This document shows, piece by piece, positions 54,197 to 64,000 of a DNA stretch of 64,000 bases. The position numbers were made by a program, and so were the translations under genes. This DNA is from Methylocystis iwaonis (lineage in GTDB: Bacteria; Pseudomonadota; Alphaproteobacteria; Rhizobiales; Beijerinckiaceae), in NCBI RefSeq assembly GCF_027925385.1, contig NZ_AP027142.1, positions 726,001 through 790,000 on the forward strand, given 5' to 3'. The number at the start of each line of letters is the position of its first letter. Position 1 is the stretch's first letter. The notes beneath the pieces are model-generated. The model saw nothing but the letters and a program-made list of their open reading frames with translations, made no database searches and was not told where the DNA came from.

Positions 54197-55279
54197 CTAT
54201 ACAATGAAGCCCGGCATATCCGGCATGTCGGGATGCGTCACCGCCATGACCTTGAACAAATCTCCCATCTGCCGACGCGGGTCTTGCGCGCCTGTCAGGC
54301 GGTCCAGGGCGTCGATGATGGCGCGCTGCTGCTCGGGCGTCGCGCGTTTCATCAGCGTTTCGGCGCGTCGCTCGATGCCGAGCTGCAACAGGAAATGCGC
54401 TTGTGTCACCGGCCCCATCACTTTGGCGCCCGCCGCCCGCGCGGCGCGGGCAAGGGCGGCGAAATCCACATGGGTGGTCAGATCGGCTTCCCCAGGCGCG
54501 GCGAGCGGATCGACATAGGCGTGTTTCGCCACAGCCTGCAGGCTGTCGCCGAGCGACGTTTCGAGATAGCCGTAGTCGATGACGAGAAGCGCGCCGCCCT
54601 CACGCACGAGCCGCGCCGCGATCTCGCTCATGATGCGTTGCGCGACGGCGCCCACTTCGATGATCGACCCCTCGCGCGCCGGGACGTTCAACGAGGCTTC
54701 GAGCTGGTCGGACAGGCCGAAGGTGAGCTCGCCCATGGCGTCGACGCCCACGAGCCGCTCGCGCCAGCCTTGCGCCGTCTTGACGTAATGGCGCACCGGC
54801 AACGCGTCGAAGAATTCATTGGCGAGAATGATGGCCGGGCCCGGCGGCGTGTCGTTGACGTCGACGCTCCAGCTCACGGGTTTCGGCGCGTCGGCGAGCG
54901 TCTGCTCCTGGATCGCGCGCAGCGCCGGGCTGGTTTCGACGAGATGCACGCTGATGGCGTCGAGAAAAGGCGGCGCAATGCGTGCGACGCGCAAGACGTC
55001 CGACATCAGCGTGCCGCGTCCGGGGCCAAGCTCGACAAGCCGCGCGGGAGAGGGCGCGCCCGCCATGCGCCAGGCTTCGCTCGCCCAAACGCCTAGCAGC
55101 TCGCCGAACATCTGGCTGATCTCCGGCGCCGTGACGAAATCGCCGGCCGCGCCGAAAGGATCGCGCGTCATGTAATAGCCGTAGCTCGGATGTCCGAGGC
55201 AGAGGCTCATATAGTGTTCGAGCGTCATCGGCCCTTCATGGGCGATCAACGCGGCGATTTCCTGTTTCAGCGCGGTCAT
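54197..55279 (-). CDS. SAM-dependent methyltransferase, MidA/NDUFAF7 family (DUF185)
   Basis: The 360-residue protein starts MTALKQEIAALIAHEGPMTLEHYMSLCLGHPSYGYYMTRDPFGAAGDFVTAPEISQMFGEL in overlapping blocks, the hallmark of the MidA/NDUFAF7 family. The SAM motif is VELGPGRGTLMSDVLR. In eukaryotes NDUFAF7 methylates an arginine of complex I; in bacteria the target is less known. Its ATG overlaps the lgt stop by four bases. Complex I genes are not nearby. Confidence 0.9.
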   Translation of the reverse strand: MTALKQEIAALIAHEGPMTLEHYMSLCLGHPSYGYYMTRDPFGAAGDFVTAPEISQMFGELLGVWASEAWRMAGAPSPARLVELGPGRGTLMSDVLRVARIAPPFLDAISVHLVETSPALRAIQEQTLADAPKPVSWSVDVNDTPPGPAIILANEFFDALPVRHYVKTAQGWRERLVGVDAMGELTFGLSDQLEASLNVPAREGSIIEVGAVAQRIMSEIAARLVREGGALLVIDYGYLETSLGDSLQAVAKHAYVDPLAAPGEADLTTHVDFAALARAARAAGAKVMGPVTQAHFLLQLGIERRAETLMKRATPEQQRAIIDALDRLTGAQDPRRQMGDLFKVMAVTHPDMPDMPGFIV

Positions 55280-56100
55280 GCGAGCGCGCTCCGGCGGCGC
55301 AGCGAGAAGATGAGAAGGACCGCGCCGATGACGACGAGCGGCAGCGACAGGGTCATGCCCATGGTGAGGCCATTGGGCAGCGCCTCCTGCACAGGGTCCG
55401 GCTCGCGGAAGAACTCGCAGAAGATGCGCGCGGCGCCATATCCGAGGCCGAAAAGCCCCGTTACGAGTCCCGGCCGCCTTAAGGCGCCGCCGCGCGCGGC
55501 CAGCCAGAGAAGGATGAACAGCGCGACGCCTTCGAGCCCCGCTTCATAAAGCTGGCTCGGATGGCGGGGCATGTCGCCAGCGCCCGGAAAAACCATGGCC
55601 CAGGGAACGTCGCTGGGCCGTCCCCACATCTCTGGCTTGATGAAATTGGCGAGCCGACCGAAGAACAGGCCGATCGGCGCGACGGCCGCGCAAATATCCG
55701 AGATGGTGAGGAAGGGCAGGGCGCGCGCGCGGGCGAACAGCCACATGCCGATGATGCAGCCGATGAGCCCGCCGTGAAAGGCCATGCCGCCCTTCCAGGT
55801 TTGGAAGATCTCCAGCGGGTGGGCGAGGTAAAAGGATGGATCGTAGATCAGCACATGGCCGAGCCGCCCGCCGATGATGATCCCGAGCGCGGCGTTGACC
55901 AGAAGATCGTCCACGCCCTCGCGCGTCGGCCGAGGCTGGTTCGCAGCCCAGAGCCGCTCGTTGGAGACGAGCGCGCGCAGCCCCATCCAGCCGAAGATGA
56001 AGCCGCCAATATAGGCGAGCGCATACCAGCGGATCGGCAGCGGGCCGAGATGGACGGCGACCGGATCGACGATGGGGAAGGGCAGGAGGAAGAAGGGCAT
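55276..56100 (-). CDS. lgt: Prolipoprotein diacylglyceryl transferase
   Basis: The 274-residue membrane enzyme transfers diacylglycerol from phosphatidylglycerol to the lipobox cysteine of pre-lipoproteins. The family motifs HGGLIG, GRLANFIKPEMWGRPSD and HPSQLYEAGLEG are intact, with about seven membrane helices. It overlaps the downstream MidA-like gene by four bases (ATGA), as in many alphaproteobacteria. Confidence 0.95.
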   Translation of the reverse strand: MPFFLLPFPIVDPVAVHLGPLPIRWYALAYIGGFIFGWMGLRALVSNERLWAANQPRPTREGVDDLLVNAALGIIIGGRLGHVLIYDPSFYLAHPLEIFQTWKGGMAFHGGLIGCIIGMWLFARARALPFLTISDICAAVAPIGLFFGRLANFIKPEMWGRPSDVPWAMVFPGAGDMPRHPSQLYEAGLEGVALFILLWLAARGGALRRPGLVTGLFGLGYGAARIFCEFFREPDPVQEALPNGLTMGMTLSLPLVVIGAVLLIFSLRRRSALA

Positions 56101-56184
56101 GAAACGGGTCCGGCGCGGCCCGGATGTCGCGCCGCGTTAAGCTTTCTAGCGGCGGCGCGTGAGGATGTCATGTCCCCCGACGCC

Positions 56185-56263
56185 GTCATTGCGAGCGAAG
56201 CGACGCAATCCAGGGCCGAGATGGGGCTCTGGATTGCTTAGTCGCTTCGCGCCTCGCAATGAC
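56185..56263. repeat. Repeat family B, copy 4
   Basis: GTCATTGCGAGCGAAGCGAC and the inverted arm CTGGATTGCTTAGTCGCTTC ending CTCGCAATGACG. It lies just past the 3' end of the fadJ-like gene (stop at 56273), between it and lgt. Confidence 0.88.
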
Positions 56264-56272
56264 GAGAAAGCT

Positions 56273-58480
56273 TTACGCCGCCTTTTGCTGCGTCCCGAAG
56301 CGGCCGTAGAAGGTCTCCCCCTTCGCCGCCATGTCGCGCAGAAGCTGCGGCGGCTCGAAGCGGGGGCCGTGCTTGGCGGCGAGCTTGTCGCAGAGCGCCA
56401 CGAATGCCTTCGTTCCCATGCCGTCGATATAGCTCAGCGTGCCGCCGGTGAAGGGCGCAAAGCCAAAGCCCAGGATCGAGCCGACGTCGGCCTCGCGGGG
56501 ATCGGTGACGACGCCCTCGGCGAGGGTGCGCGCGGCCTCGACTGCCTGCGTCACGAGGAAGCGCTGCTCGAGCTCCTTGACGTCGAGCGTATCGGGATCG
56601 AGCTGCGCCTCGGCGAGCGCCGAGAGGCCGGGCCACAGGCTCTTCTTGCCGTCCGGATGGTAGTCGTAGAAGCCCTTGCCGTTTTTGCGGCCGAAGCGGC
56701 CTTCTTTTTCGACCATATAGCCGAGTACGCGCTCCTGGGCGGGGTCGATCGCCTTTTCGCCGAGGTCTTTCTTCGTCGCCTGCAAAATCTTCCAGCCGAG
56801 ATCGAGCGCGACTTCGTCGTTGAGCGACAGGGGGCCCACCGGCATGCCGGCCATGCGCGCGACATTCTCGATCATCGCCGGCGGCACGCCCTCGGTGAGC
56901 ATGATCTGCCCTTCGCGTACGAAGTTCAGCACGCAGCGATTGGCGTAGAAGCCGCGCGTGTCGTTCACGACGATGGGCGTCTTCTTGATGATGCGGATGA
57001 AATCGAGCGCCGTGGCGAGCGCGCGGTCGCCGGTCTTCTTACCCACGATCACTTCGACGAGTAGCATCTTCTCGACCGGCGAGAAGAAATGGATGCCGAT
57101 GAAGTTCTCGGGCTTCTGCGCCGTCTCCGCGAGCGAGGTGATCGGCAGCGTCGATGTGTTGGAGGCGAAGATCACATCGCCGCCCACGACATCCTGCGCG
57201 CGCTTGGTGACGTCAGCCTTGACCGCGCGGTCTTCGAACACCGCTTCCAGCACGAGATCGCAGCCCGCAAGCGCGGCGTAATCGGCGGTGGTGTGAACGC
57301 GCGCAAGTAGCGCATCCTTCTCCGCCGGCGTGGCGCGGCCCTTGGCGACGGAGCCCGAGATGAGCTTGTCGATCGTCGCTTTTCCCTTGTCGGCGCTCTC
57401 CTGATCGCGGTCGATGAGCACGACATCGAGCCCGTTGAGCGCGCTGATATAGGCGACGCCGGCGCCCATGAAGCCCGCGCCGAGAATGCCGATCTTTTTG
57501 AGATTGGTCGGCGGAACGTCGGCGGGGCGATGGGCGCCCTTCTCCAGCTCGTTCTTCGAGAGGAAGAGCGAGCGGATCATGGCCGCAGCTTCCTTCGAGC
57601 GCAGAATATGCGCGAACCAGCGCGACTCGACGGTGAGGCCCTGATCCATCGGCAATTGCAGGCCTTCATAGACCGCATGCAGAATGGCGCGCGCCGCAGG
57701 ATAGTTGTTGTAGGTCTCGCGACGCAGAATGGCGTTGGCGGCGGGCCAGATCATCATGCCGGTCGGCGAGAACACTTTGCCGGAAGGATTTTTGAAGTCC
57801 TTCACGTCCCAGGGCGCCAGCGCCTTGCCGCCATTGACAATCCATGCGCGGGCGCGCGCCACGATCTCTTCCCGAGGCGCAATCTCCTGCACGAGCTTGG
57901 CGCCGAGCGCGGCTTTCGGCTTTACCTGATCGCCGCGGAACAGGAATTGGAGCGCGTCGCCGGTCTGCATGATGCGCGCGACGCGCTGCGTGCCGCCGGC
58001 GCCGGGGAAGAGGCCGACCTTGATTTCCGGTAGGCCGACTTTGGTTTTTTCGTCATCGGCCATCACGCGATAATGGCAGGCGAGCGCCAGCTCGAAGGCG
58101 CCGCCCAGGCACACGCCATTGATGGCGATGGCGAAAGGTTTGCCGCAGGTCTCGAGCTTTCGATAGAGCAGCGAGAGCTTGCGCGAATTTTCGAAGAAGA
58201 GCTTGTTCGCGACTTCCTCGCCTTGCTCCTTCAGCGCCTTGGCGTATTGCGCCGCGCCCTGTTGCAGCATGGAAAGATCGGCGCCGCCCGAGAAGGCGCT
58301 CTTGCCCGAGGCGATGACGCAACCCTTGATGTCGGCGTTGTTGACCACAGCGTCGATGACAGAGTCGAGTTCCGCCATCACCTCCGGGTTGATGACGTTC
58401 ATCGAGCGGCCGGGCATGTCCCAGGTCAGGAGCGCAACGCCATCGGCGCCGGTCTCGAAGCGGAAATTGGCGAGGTTCAT
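56273..58480 (-). CDS. Bifunctional enoyl-CoA hydratase/3-hydroxyacyl-CoA dehydrogenase (FadJ/FadB-like)
   Basis: The 735-residue fusion protein starts with an enoyl-CoA hydratase domain (about 1-190): [31 protein letters not shown] and [10 protein letters not shown]. The NAD-binding domain follows ([35 protein letters not shown]). The C-terminal hydroxyacyl-CoA dehydrogenase repeats come last. It carries out the middle two steps of beta-oxidation. The ATG at 58480 is chosen because it begins the hydratase fold. It lies downstream of the thiolase and acyl-CoA dehydrogenase genes, with repeats in the gaps. Confidence 0.93.
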   Translation of the reverse strand: MNLANFRFETGADGVALLTWDMPGRSMNVINPEVMAELDSVIDAVVNNADIKGCVIASGKSAFSGGADLSMLQQGAAQYAKALKEQGEEVANKLFFENSRKLSLLYRKLETCGKPFAIAINGVCLGGAFELALACHYRVMADDEKTKVGLPEIKVGLFPGAGGTQRVARIMQTGDALQFLFRGDQVKPKAALGAKLVQEIAPREEIVARARAWIVNGGKALAPWDVKDFKNPSGKVFSPTGMMIWPAANAILRRETYNNYPAARAILHAVYEGLQLPMDQGLTVESRWFAHILRSKEAAAMIRSLFLSKNELEKGAHRPADVPPTNLKKIGILGAGFMGAGVAYISALNGLDVVLIDRDQESADKGKATIDKLISGSVAKGRATPAEKDALLARVHTTADYAALAGCDLVLEAVFEDRAVKADVTKRAQDVVGGDVIFASNTSTLPITSLAETAQKPENFIGIHFFSPVEKMLLVEVIVGKKTGDRALATALDFIRIIKKTPIVVNDTRGFYANRCVLNFVREGQIMLTEGVPPAMIENVARMAGMPVGPLSLNDEVALDLGWKILQATKKDLGEKAIDPAQERVLGYMVEKEGRFGRKNGKGFYDYHPDGKKSLWPGLSALAEAQLDPDTLDVKELEQRFLVTQAVEAARTLAEGVVTDPREADVGSILGFGFAPFTGGTLSYIDGMGTKAFVALCDKLAAKHGPRFEPPQLLRDMAAKGETFYGRFGTQQKAA

Positions 58481-58507
58481 TGTTTCGCTCCCAAAAGATC
58501 TGTTCGA

Positions 58508-58618
58508 CTCCCTCTCCCGCTCGCGGGAGAGGGTGGCCCCGCGAAGCGGGGTCGGGTGAGGGCCCTCATCCGTCATGCCTTCGGCATGACACCTTCTCCC
58601 GCGAGCGGGAGAAGGAGG
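58508..58618. repeat. Repeat family C, copy between the thiolase and fadJ-like genes
   Basis: CTCCCGCTCGCGGGAG, then GTGGCCCCGCGAAGCGGGG, TCGGGTGAGGGCCCTCATCC, a small GTCATGCCTTCGGCATGAC hairpin, and CTTCTCCCGCGAGCGGGAGA. Several nested hairpins are possible on both strands. Confidence 0.85.
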
Positions 58619-58625
58619 GGCGTCG

Positions 58626-59834
58626 TCACACCCGCTCGATAATCGTCGCAGTTCCCATTCCTGCGCCGATGCAAAGCGTCACGAGCGCCGTCGATTTGCC
58701 CGTGCGCTCCAGCTCGTCCAAGGCGATGCCGACGAGCATCGCGCCCGTCGCGCCGAGTGGGTGGCCCATGGCGATGGCGCCGCCATTCGGATTCACTTTC
58801 GCGGGATCGAGATCGAAGGCTTGCAGGTAGCGCAGCACGACCGCGGCGAAAGCCTCATTGATCTCGATGAGGTCGATGTCGTCGAGCGTCATCCCGGAGC
58901 GCGCGAGCACTTTCTTGGTCACGTCCACCGGGCCCGTCAGCATGATCGCCGGCTCGGAGCCGATATTGGCGAAGGCGCGAATTTTTGCGCGGGGCTTCAG
59001 ACCCAGTTTTTCGCCGGCTTCCTTCGAGCCGACAAGCACGGCCGCCGCGCCGTCGACGATGCCTGATGAATTGCCGGCGTGATGCACGTAATTGAGCTTC
59101 TCGATCGCCGGATAGGCCTGGATGGCCACCGCGTCGAAGCCGCCCTGCTCGGCGAAGAAGCCGAAGGAAGGTTTCAGCGCCGCGAGCGACTGCATATTGG
59201 TGTCTGGCCGCATATGCTCGTCGCGATCGAGGATGGTGAGGCCGTTCACATCCTTTACCGGCACGACGGATTTCGTAAAGCGGCCTTCCGTCCAGGCGGT
59301 CGCGGCGCGTTTTTGCGACTCGACGGCATAGGCGTCGACGTCGTCGCGCGAGAAGCCGTATTTCGTCGCGATGAGATCGGCCGAGACGCCCTGCGGCATG
59401 AAATAAGAGGGAATGGCGATGGTCGGATCGACCGGCCAGGCGCCGCCCGAGGCGCCGATGCCGACGCGGCTCATGCTCTCGACGCCGCCGCCGATGGCGA
59501 GATCGTGCTGGCCCGACATGATTTCGCCGGCTGCGAAATTCACTGAGTCGAGGCCGGAGGCGCAGAAGCGGTTGATCTGCACGCCGGGCACTTTGTACGA
59601 ATAGCCCGAGGCAATCGCCGAAGCGCGGGCAATGTCGCCGCCCGCTTCTCCGACAGGATCGACGCAACCAAGAATAACGTCGTCGACCTCGACGCCGGCA
59701 AGATTGTTGCGCTCCTTGATCGCTTTCAGCGCCGTATTGGCGAGGCCGAGCGAGGAGACCTCATGCAGCGAACCATCCGGCTTGCCGCGCCCGCGCGGGG
59801 TGCGAACGGCGTCGTAGATATAGGCTTCGGGCAT
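58626..59834 (-). CDS. Acetyl-CoA C-acyltransferase (thiolase)
   Basis: The 402-residue thiolase has the active-site Cys91 in [17 protein letters not shown], the [11 protein letters not shown] motif and the C-terminal second cysteine in [16 protein letters not shown]. It cleaves 3-ketoacyl-CoA or condenses acetyl-CoA. Its place between a FadJ-like and an acyl-CoA dehydrogenase gene points to beta-oxidation rather than polyhydroxybutyrate synthesis, although PHB is common in these organisms. Confidence 0.93.
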   Translation of the reverse strand: MPEAYIYDAVRTPRGRGKPDGSLHEVSSLGLANTALKAIKERNNLAGVEVDDVILGCVDPVGEAGGDIARASAIASGYSYKVPGVQINRFCASGLDSVNFAAGEIMSGQHDLAIGGGVESMSRVGIGASGGAWPVDPTIAIPSYFMPQGVSADLIATKYGFSRDDVDAYAVESQKRAATAWTEGRFTKSVVPVKDVNGLTILDRDEHMRPDTNMQSLAALKPSFGFFAEQGGFDAVAIQAYPAIEKLNYVHHAGNSSGIVDGAAAVLVGSKEAGEKLGLKPRAKIRAFANIGSEPAIMLTGPVDVTKKVLARSGMTLDDIDLIEINEAFAAVVLRYLQAFDLDPAKVNPNGGAIAMGHPLGATGAMLVGIALDELERTGKSTALVTLCIGAGMGTATIIERV

Positions 59835-59862
59835 GGTGTTTCCTCTTTCTTATCGCTTTCCC

Positions 59863-59992
59863 CTCTCCCGTTTGCGGGAGAGGGTGGCCCTCGCGTGCGC
59901 GAGGGTCGGGTGAGGGCCCTCATCCATCATGCCATGAGTCATCTCAAAGAAGCTTGCGGCATGACGTCTTCTCCCGCGGGCGGGAGAAGGGA
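59863..59992. repeat. Repeat family C, copy between acyl-CoA dehydrogenase and thiolase genes
   Basis: CTCTCCCGTTTGCGGGAGAG, GTGGCCCTCGCGTGCGCGAG, TCGGGTGAGGGCCCTCATCC and the closing CTTCTCCCGCGGGCGGGAGA. It has the same order as the copy at 58508, with a different inner segment. Confidence 0.85.
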
Positions 59993-60001
59993 TTCGCTTG
60001 C

Positions 60002-61795
60002 TTAAAACATCTCCGGCGCCAGTGACATCATCGTGTCGGCGCCGCTCACGATGCGCGCGAGGCGCAGGCTCGTCTCGGGGAGCATGCGCTCCATATAGAA
60101 GCGCGCGGTCGTCAGCTTCGCCTCCATCAGCGCCGCCGTCTCGGGCTCGCGGACCTGCTTCTCCAAAGCCGCCGCGGCGATCTTCACCCACATCAAAGCG
60201 AGCGCGACGCGCCCCAAGAGATGCATATAATCATAGGACGCGGCGCCGGCGTTGTCGGGCTTCGCCATGGCGTTTTGCATGAGCCACATGGAGGCCTTCT
60301 GCAGATCGGCGAGCGCCGCCTGCGCGGGCGCGACGAAGGGCTTCATCGCCTCATTGGCGCTATGGCCGCCCAGAAGCTCCGCGCCTTCCTTGAAGAAAGC
60401 CATGATGGCGCGCCCGCCCTCGCGCGGCAGCTTGCGGCCGACGAGGTCGAGCGCCTGAATGCCATTGGCGCCCTCGTAGATCATGGCGATGCGGGCGTCG
60501 CGCACGAATTGCTCCATGCCCCATTCGCGAATGTAGCCATGCCCGCCAAAGACCTGCTGCGCCTTTACCGCGTTCTCGAAGCCGACGTCGGTGAGCATGC
60601 CTTTCAGCACCGGCGTCAACAGCCCGAGCCTGTCGTCCGCCGCCTGTCGCGCCGCCGGATCGCCGGAGCGATGCGCAATGTCGCTGTCGAGCGCGGCGGA
60701 GAGCGCCAAAGCGCGCGCCGCCTCGTTGAAGGCCTTGATCTCGAGCAGCATGCGCCGCACGTCGGGGTGGACGATGATCGGGTCGGCTTTCTTTTCCGGA
60801 TATTTCGGCCCCGTCAGCGCACGGCCCTGCAGGCGCTCCTTGGCATAGGCGAGCGCGTTTTGGTACGCGACCTCGGACTGCGCGAGCCCCTGCATGGCGA
60901 CGCCGAGCCGCGCCTCGTTCATCATCACGAACATGGCGTTGAGGCCGCGATTGGCCTCGCCGATGAGATAGCCCGTCGCGCCGTCGTAATTCATCACGCA
61001 AGTGGCGTTGCCGTGAATGCCCATCTTCTCTTCGATGGAGCCGCAGGAGACGCCGTTGCGTTGCCCAAGCGACCCGTCGGCGTTCACCAGCACCTTTGGG
61101 ACGATGAAGAGTGAGATGCCCTTCACCCCGGCCGGCGCCCCCTCGAGTCGCGCCAGCACGAGGTGGATGATGTTTTCGGAAAGATCATGCTCGCCGGCGG
61201 AGATAAAAATCTTCTGCCCGGTGATCGCGTAGGCGCCGTCGGCGCGCGGGACCGCCTTGGTGGTGAGCAGCCCGAGATCCGTGCCGCATTGCGGCTCTGT
61301 CAGATTCATCGTGCCGGTCCAGCGGCCTTCGATCATCGCCGGCGCGTAAAGCTTCTTCTGCTCCGGCGAGCCATGCGTCAGCAGCGCCGCCAGCGCCCCT
61401 TGCGTGAGGCCCGGATACATGGCGAAGGCCATGTTCGCCGATGAGGCGAACTCGCTCATCACCATGGTGAGCGAATAGGGCAGGCCCTGGCCGCCATATT
61501 CGGGCGGCGCGGAGAGGCCGATCCAGCCCCCGCCGGCATAGGCCTCGAAAGCCGATTTGAAGCCCGCGGGCGTCGTGACGCTCCCGTCTGGATGGCGCTT
61601 GCAGCCATTGGCGTCGCCGGAGGCGTTGAGCGGCGCGAGGACCTCCTCGCAGAGCTTGCCGGCTTCGCCGAGAATTTGCCCCGTCAGGTCGGGGGAGGCG
61701 TCCGCGAAGCCCTCCAGATTGCCGAATCGTTGAATGTTCAGGACGTCATTGAGCAGAAACAGCGTGTCGTCGACGGGCGCTTTATAGCTCGGCAT
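60002..61795 (-). CDS. Acyl-CoA dehydrogenase (long form)
   Basis: The 597-residue FAD enzyme is of the large acyl-CoA dehydrogenase type with an extra C-terminal domain, about 200 residues longer than classic members. It has MNLTEPQCGTDLGLL (FAD/substrate segment), GQKIFISAGEHDL and the catalytic glutamate in YEGANGIQALDLVGRK. The start MPSYKAPVDDTLFLLNDVL at 61795 matches the family N-terminus. It catalyses the first step of beta-oxidation. It heads the minus-strand set with thiolase and FadJ. Confidence 0.93.
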   Translation of the reverse strand: MPSYKAPVDDTLFLLNDVLNIQRFGNLEGFADASPDLTGQILGEAGKLCEEVLAPLNASGDANGCKRHPDGSVTTPAGFKSAFEAYAGGGWIGLSAPPEYGGQGLPYSLTMVMSEFASSANMAFAMYPGLTQGALAALLTHGSPEQKKLYAPAMIEGRWTGTMNLTEPQCGTDLGLLTTKAVPRADGAYAITGQKIFISAGEHDLSENIIHLVLARLEGAPAGVKGISLFIVPKVLVNADGSLGQRNGVSCGSIEEKMGIHGNATCVMNYDGATGYLIGEANRGLNAMFVMMNEARLGVAMQGLAQSEVAYQNALAYAKERLQGRALTGPKYPEKKADPIIVHPDVRRMLLEIKAFNEAARALALSAALDSDIAHRSGDPAARQAADDRLGLLTPVLKGMLTDVGFENAVKAQQVFGGHGYIREWGMEQFVRDARIAMIYEGANGIQALDLVGRKLPREGGRAIMAFFKEGAELLGGHSANEAMKPFVAPAQAALADLQKASMWLMQNAMAKPDNAGAASYDYMHLLGRVALALMWVKIAAAALEKQVREPETAALMEAKLTTARFYMERMLPETSLRLARIVSGADTMMSLAPEMF

Positions 61796-62179
61796 CAAGG
61801 GCTCCTTGCAGATTCCCCAGAGCCGGGTGGCCCCGACTCGGGGGAGGGACGCCGTTCGCGTCTTAGGTAGAGAGGGCCGCCGGTCCGCGCAATAGTACAT
61901 GAACGCAGCTCAAAACGGCTTTGATGGACTGTCTATTTCAGCGATCTTATCCGCGGGCTGAGCGATTCGCTTGCTCGAGCGGATCAGATTTTGGTGACGA
62001 TGCGTTGAGCGCCCGCGACGCCCAGGCGGCGGTTAACGGCATATTTACCTTGATTGACGGAAAGTCGCCGTCACCGACGCCACGGCGTCGAGCGTAAAGC
62101 GCGATTCGCGCGGTCCCTGCGTCGGTTCCCCCAGTTTTTCTCGAGCTATCCGTCAGTCGGATCCGCCGGACATAGACTT
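61796..62179. promoter_or_regulatory. Divergent promoter region
   Basis: A gap of 384 bases between the acyl-CoA dehydrogenase gene (minus) and the PodJ-like gene (plus). An AT-richer stretch near 61920-62060 is a plausible promoter area. No terminator, repeat or short gene is seen. Confidence 0.4.
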
Positions 62180-64000
62180 ATGAGCAAGGGTCTTTCCCGC
62201 AAATACCGTGGTCCCGATTACGAGCCGCGCGAGGCCGCTCGCGCCGAGGCGCGCCGTTCGGGAAAAAGCCTCGGCGACTGGCTCGACGACGCGATCCGGG
62301 AGCCCGCCAGGGACGACGACGAGGGCGACTTCGACGCCGACGGCGGCGATCGGCTGGAGGAAATCACGCGCCGCCTCGCGCGCCCGAGCGGCGAGCGCCG
62401 CCATGAGCGCGAGGATTTCCGGCAGCCGCGTCGTTGGCGGGACGAGGTTGACGACCGTCGCGCGTCCGCCCGCCGGCGACAGGACGACGCCTTTGACGAA
62501 GATGAGGAGCGCTCCACGTGGGAGCGCGACGACTTTGCGTCCCATTCGCAGCGCGGCCGTGACCGGCGCGAGCCGGAATTCGCTGGACGGCGGCCCCGCG
62601 ACGAGCGTCGCGTCGATCCGGAAGCCATCGTCGCCGAGGCGACGGAGGTCGTCGAGCGCCGCGTCGCGGCTCATGAGCGCCAAACGGCGCGCGCCTTCGA
62701 GAATCTGGCCGAGCTGATCAAGCGTGGCCAGCGCGGCGGCGAGAGCGCCGCCGTCAAACGCGCGGTTTCGGCTTTCGCGGAACGCGCCGACGCCAATGAG
62801 CGCCACACCGCACGCGCTTTGAAGAATCTCGCCGGCCTGCTGGAGCAGCATCAGCGCGGGCGCGAGACGGCGGAGGAAGGTCTCGCTTTTCTCGCCGAGC
62901 GTCTCGGGCGCATCGAGTCGCGGCTCGCCGAGCAGCCTTCCGCCAATGCGAGCGTGCGGCCGATCCGCTCGGCCCTGGCGCGGCTCGAATCGCGGCTGGA
63001 CCGCCTGGCGGGCCCCGAGGACGACTGCGATGTCGACACGGCGCCGAGCGGCCGCGATCGTCGGCGCGACGACATTTCACGTCGTCTCGAAGACGAGCAG
63101 ACGGCGCCGGCGGCGACCGCTGCGATGGGCGGCGCCAGCTCCGCCGCCCTGGAGCAGGGCCTGCGCTCGGGCCAGCAACTTTCCCGCCGGCCGCTTGCAG
63201 ACGCCATCGCCGAGATCACCCAGCGTCAGCGCGTCCTCGACGACTTCGCCGCGCCTTCCGCCGCGCCGGCCCCAGCTCCCGCGGCCGATCTTGCCGACGA
63301 CGAAACGCCCGCCAAGCGCTTCACCACTGTGAACGCCTCGCTCGACGCCCTGTTGCAGCAAGTGGAAGGCCTTCGCCAGCAGGGCGGCGAACGCGCCGAC
63401 CAGCAGCTCGTGACCATGCGGCAGATCGAGGGTCTGCGCCGCGAAATCGAGGAGATGGCGCGCGCCGTCGGCGATCTTGCGCCGCGCGCCTCCGTCGCCT
63501 CCGTCGAATCGGCGTTGCGCGACCTGTCGCGCCGCATCGAGACGCAGCGCGATCGCGGCGTCGCCGCGGACCTCCTGGCGCCTGCCGAGGGGATTGCAGG
63601 AGAATTGCGCGCCGTCGTGCGCGACCTCGATCCGAGCCCGATCCTGCGCAGCCTCGACGCCGACGTTCAGGCGATCGGCCGCCGGCTCGACGCCATGCAG
63701 GCGCCCGACGCCGCCGATATGGCGGCGGTTCGGCAGCTTGCGACGCAGGCGCGCGAGATCAAGGACCAGCTCGGCGCCATGGCGGCGCGTCCGCTGCCCC
63801 TGGAAAAAATCGAGACGCGGCTTTTCGATCTGACGCAGCGCGTCGAGGGGCTCGCGCATGCGAGCGCCGGTCCGGCGCAAGCCGCAGCGGCTCTCGACAT
63901 GGGCGAATTGGTGCGGTCGATCCGCTCGATCGTCGCTTCTGAAACCGGCACGAGCTTCGAGACCTTCAACAGCCGTCTCGAATATCTTGCCGGCAAGTTC
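62180..64000 (+). CDS. PodJ-like polarity/coiled-coil protein (partial, runs off the window)
   Basis: The frame starts MSKGLSRKYRGPDYEPREAA and stays open for 607 codons to the window edge. The N-terminal YRGPDYExREAARxEARRSGKSLGDWLDD is the typical beginning of alphaproteobacterial PodJ-type proteins. It is followed by charged, Arg/Glu-rich sequence and then long helical coiled coils (ESRLAERL, ERLGRIESRL, RLDAMQ). Full-length members often end with Sel1-type repeats and a peptidoglycan-binding domain in the periplasm; that part is beyond the window. A role in cell polarity is inferred from the family. Confidence 0.8.
   Translation, partial: MSKGLSRKYRGPDYEPREAARAEARRSGKSLGDWLDDAIREPARDDDEGDFDADGGDRLEEITRRLARPSGERRHEREDFRQPRRWRDEVDDRRASARRRQDDAFDEDEERSTWERDDFASHSQRGRDRREPEFAGRRPRDERRVDPEAIVAEATEVVERRVAAHERQTARAFENLAELIKRGQRGGESAAVKRAVSAFAERADANERHTARALKNLAGLLEQHQRGRETAEEGLAFLAERLGRIESRLAEQPSANASVRPIRSALARLESRLDRLAGPEDDCDVDTAPSGRDRRRDDISRRLEDEQTAPAATAAMGGASSAALEQGLRSGQQLSRRPLADAIAEITQRQRVLDDFAAPSAAPAPAPAADLADDETPAKRFTTVNASLDALLQQVEGLRQQGGERADQQLVTMRQIEGLRREIEEMARAVGDLAPRASVASVESALRDLSRRIETQRDRGVAADLLAPAEGIAGELRAVVRDLDPSPILRSLDADVQAIGRRLDAMQAPDAADMAAVRQLATQAREIKDQLGAMAARPLPLEKIETRLFDLTQRVEGLAHASAGPAQAAAALDMGELVRSIRSIVASETGTSFETFNSRLEYLAGKF

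Noticed and set aside
58626..59834. PhaA function in polyhydroxybutyrate synthesis for the thiolase
   Set aside because: Neighbouring FadJ-like and acyl-CoA dehydrogenase genes favour beta-oxidation, and no phaB or phaC lies nearby; not fully excluded.

Overview
The window is high-GC alphaproteobacterial DNA from a type II methanotroph, most likely Methylocystis or a close Methylosinus relative. The main evidence is a complete pmoCAB particulate methane monooxygenase operon whose PmoA is exactly 252 residues and reads like the Methylocystaceae enzyme. About 20 kb further on lies a complete serine-cycle cluster. The genus is inferred from recalled protein sequences, not from a search.

Layout. 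1-2644: pterin block with a divergent beta-RFAP synthase (tetrahydromethanopterin pathway) and a PCD-folP-folK run. 3213-6440: pmoC-pmoA-pmoB with a long leader, a terminator-like hairpin in the leader, a 12-bp hairpin between pmoC and pmoA, and a strong terminator after pmoB. A His-rich RcnA/NicO-type metal exporter follows. 7615-13861: an SDR oxidoreductase, two tandem HdeA-like periplasmic proteins and an RND efflux pair. 14162-18897: a DUF2513-like protein and a divergent locus with a methyltransferase and three SGNH/GSCFA-type hydrolase-like proteins, probably for cell-surface modification. 19104-24338: an HdeD-aquaporin fusion, a PepSY membrane protein, a CrtI-like oxidoreductase and MsrB.

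24933-38339: ftfL, sga, hprA, mtdA, fchA, mtkA, mtkB, ppc, mcl and gck, all on the + strand. Together they carry C1 units from formate through methylene-H4F (with glyA, not seen here) and turn glyoxylate plus C1 into phosphoglycerate and malyl-CoA. 38731-41425: a cobalamin riboswitch and a TonB-dependent receptor. A diverged copy of the gck 3' end lies just beyond the receptor, so the cassette is flanked by related sequence. 41426-42859: a lower-GC accessory patch with a TIR-like/deoxyribosyltransferase-like protein, next to tRNA-Asp(GTC).

43030-51676: sdhE, mfd, a Met/His-rich Spy-like protein, small proteins, a Met-rich multicopper oxidase and a TonB-like protein. 51709-53173: an IS4-family element with recognisable inverted repeats and an apparent -1 frameshift at a homopolymer run, inserted inside a palindromic repeat. 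53308-61795 (all minus strand): PgeF, a MidA/NDUFAF7-like methyltransferase, Lgt and a beta-oxidation set (FadJ-type, thiolase, acyl-CoA dehydrogenase). 62180 to the end: a truncated PodJ-like coiled-coil polarity protein.

Three families of dispersed palindromic repeats fill many of the intergenic gaps, and one of them looks MITE-like. No CRISPR array, rRNA or prophage is visible. I did not find a clearly new multi-gene system. The best leads are the HdeD-aquaporin fusion, the pmoC leader hairpin, the riboswitch-receptor cassette bracketed by gck tails, and the orphan accessory protein next to tRNA-Asp.
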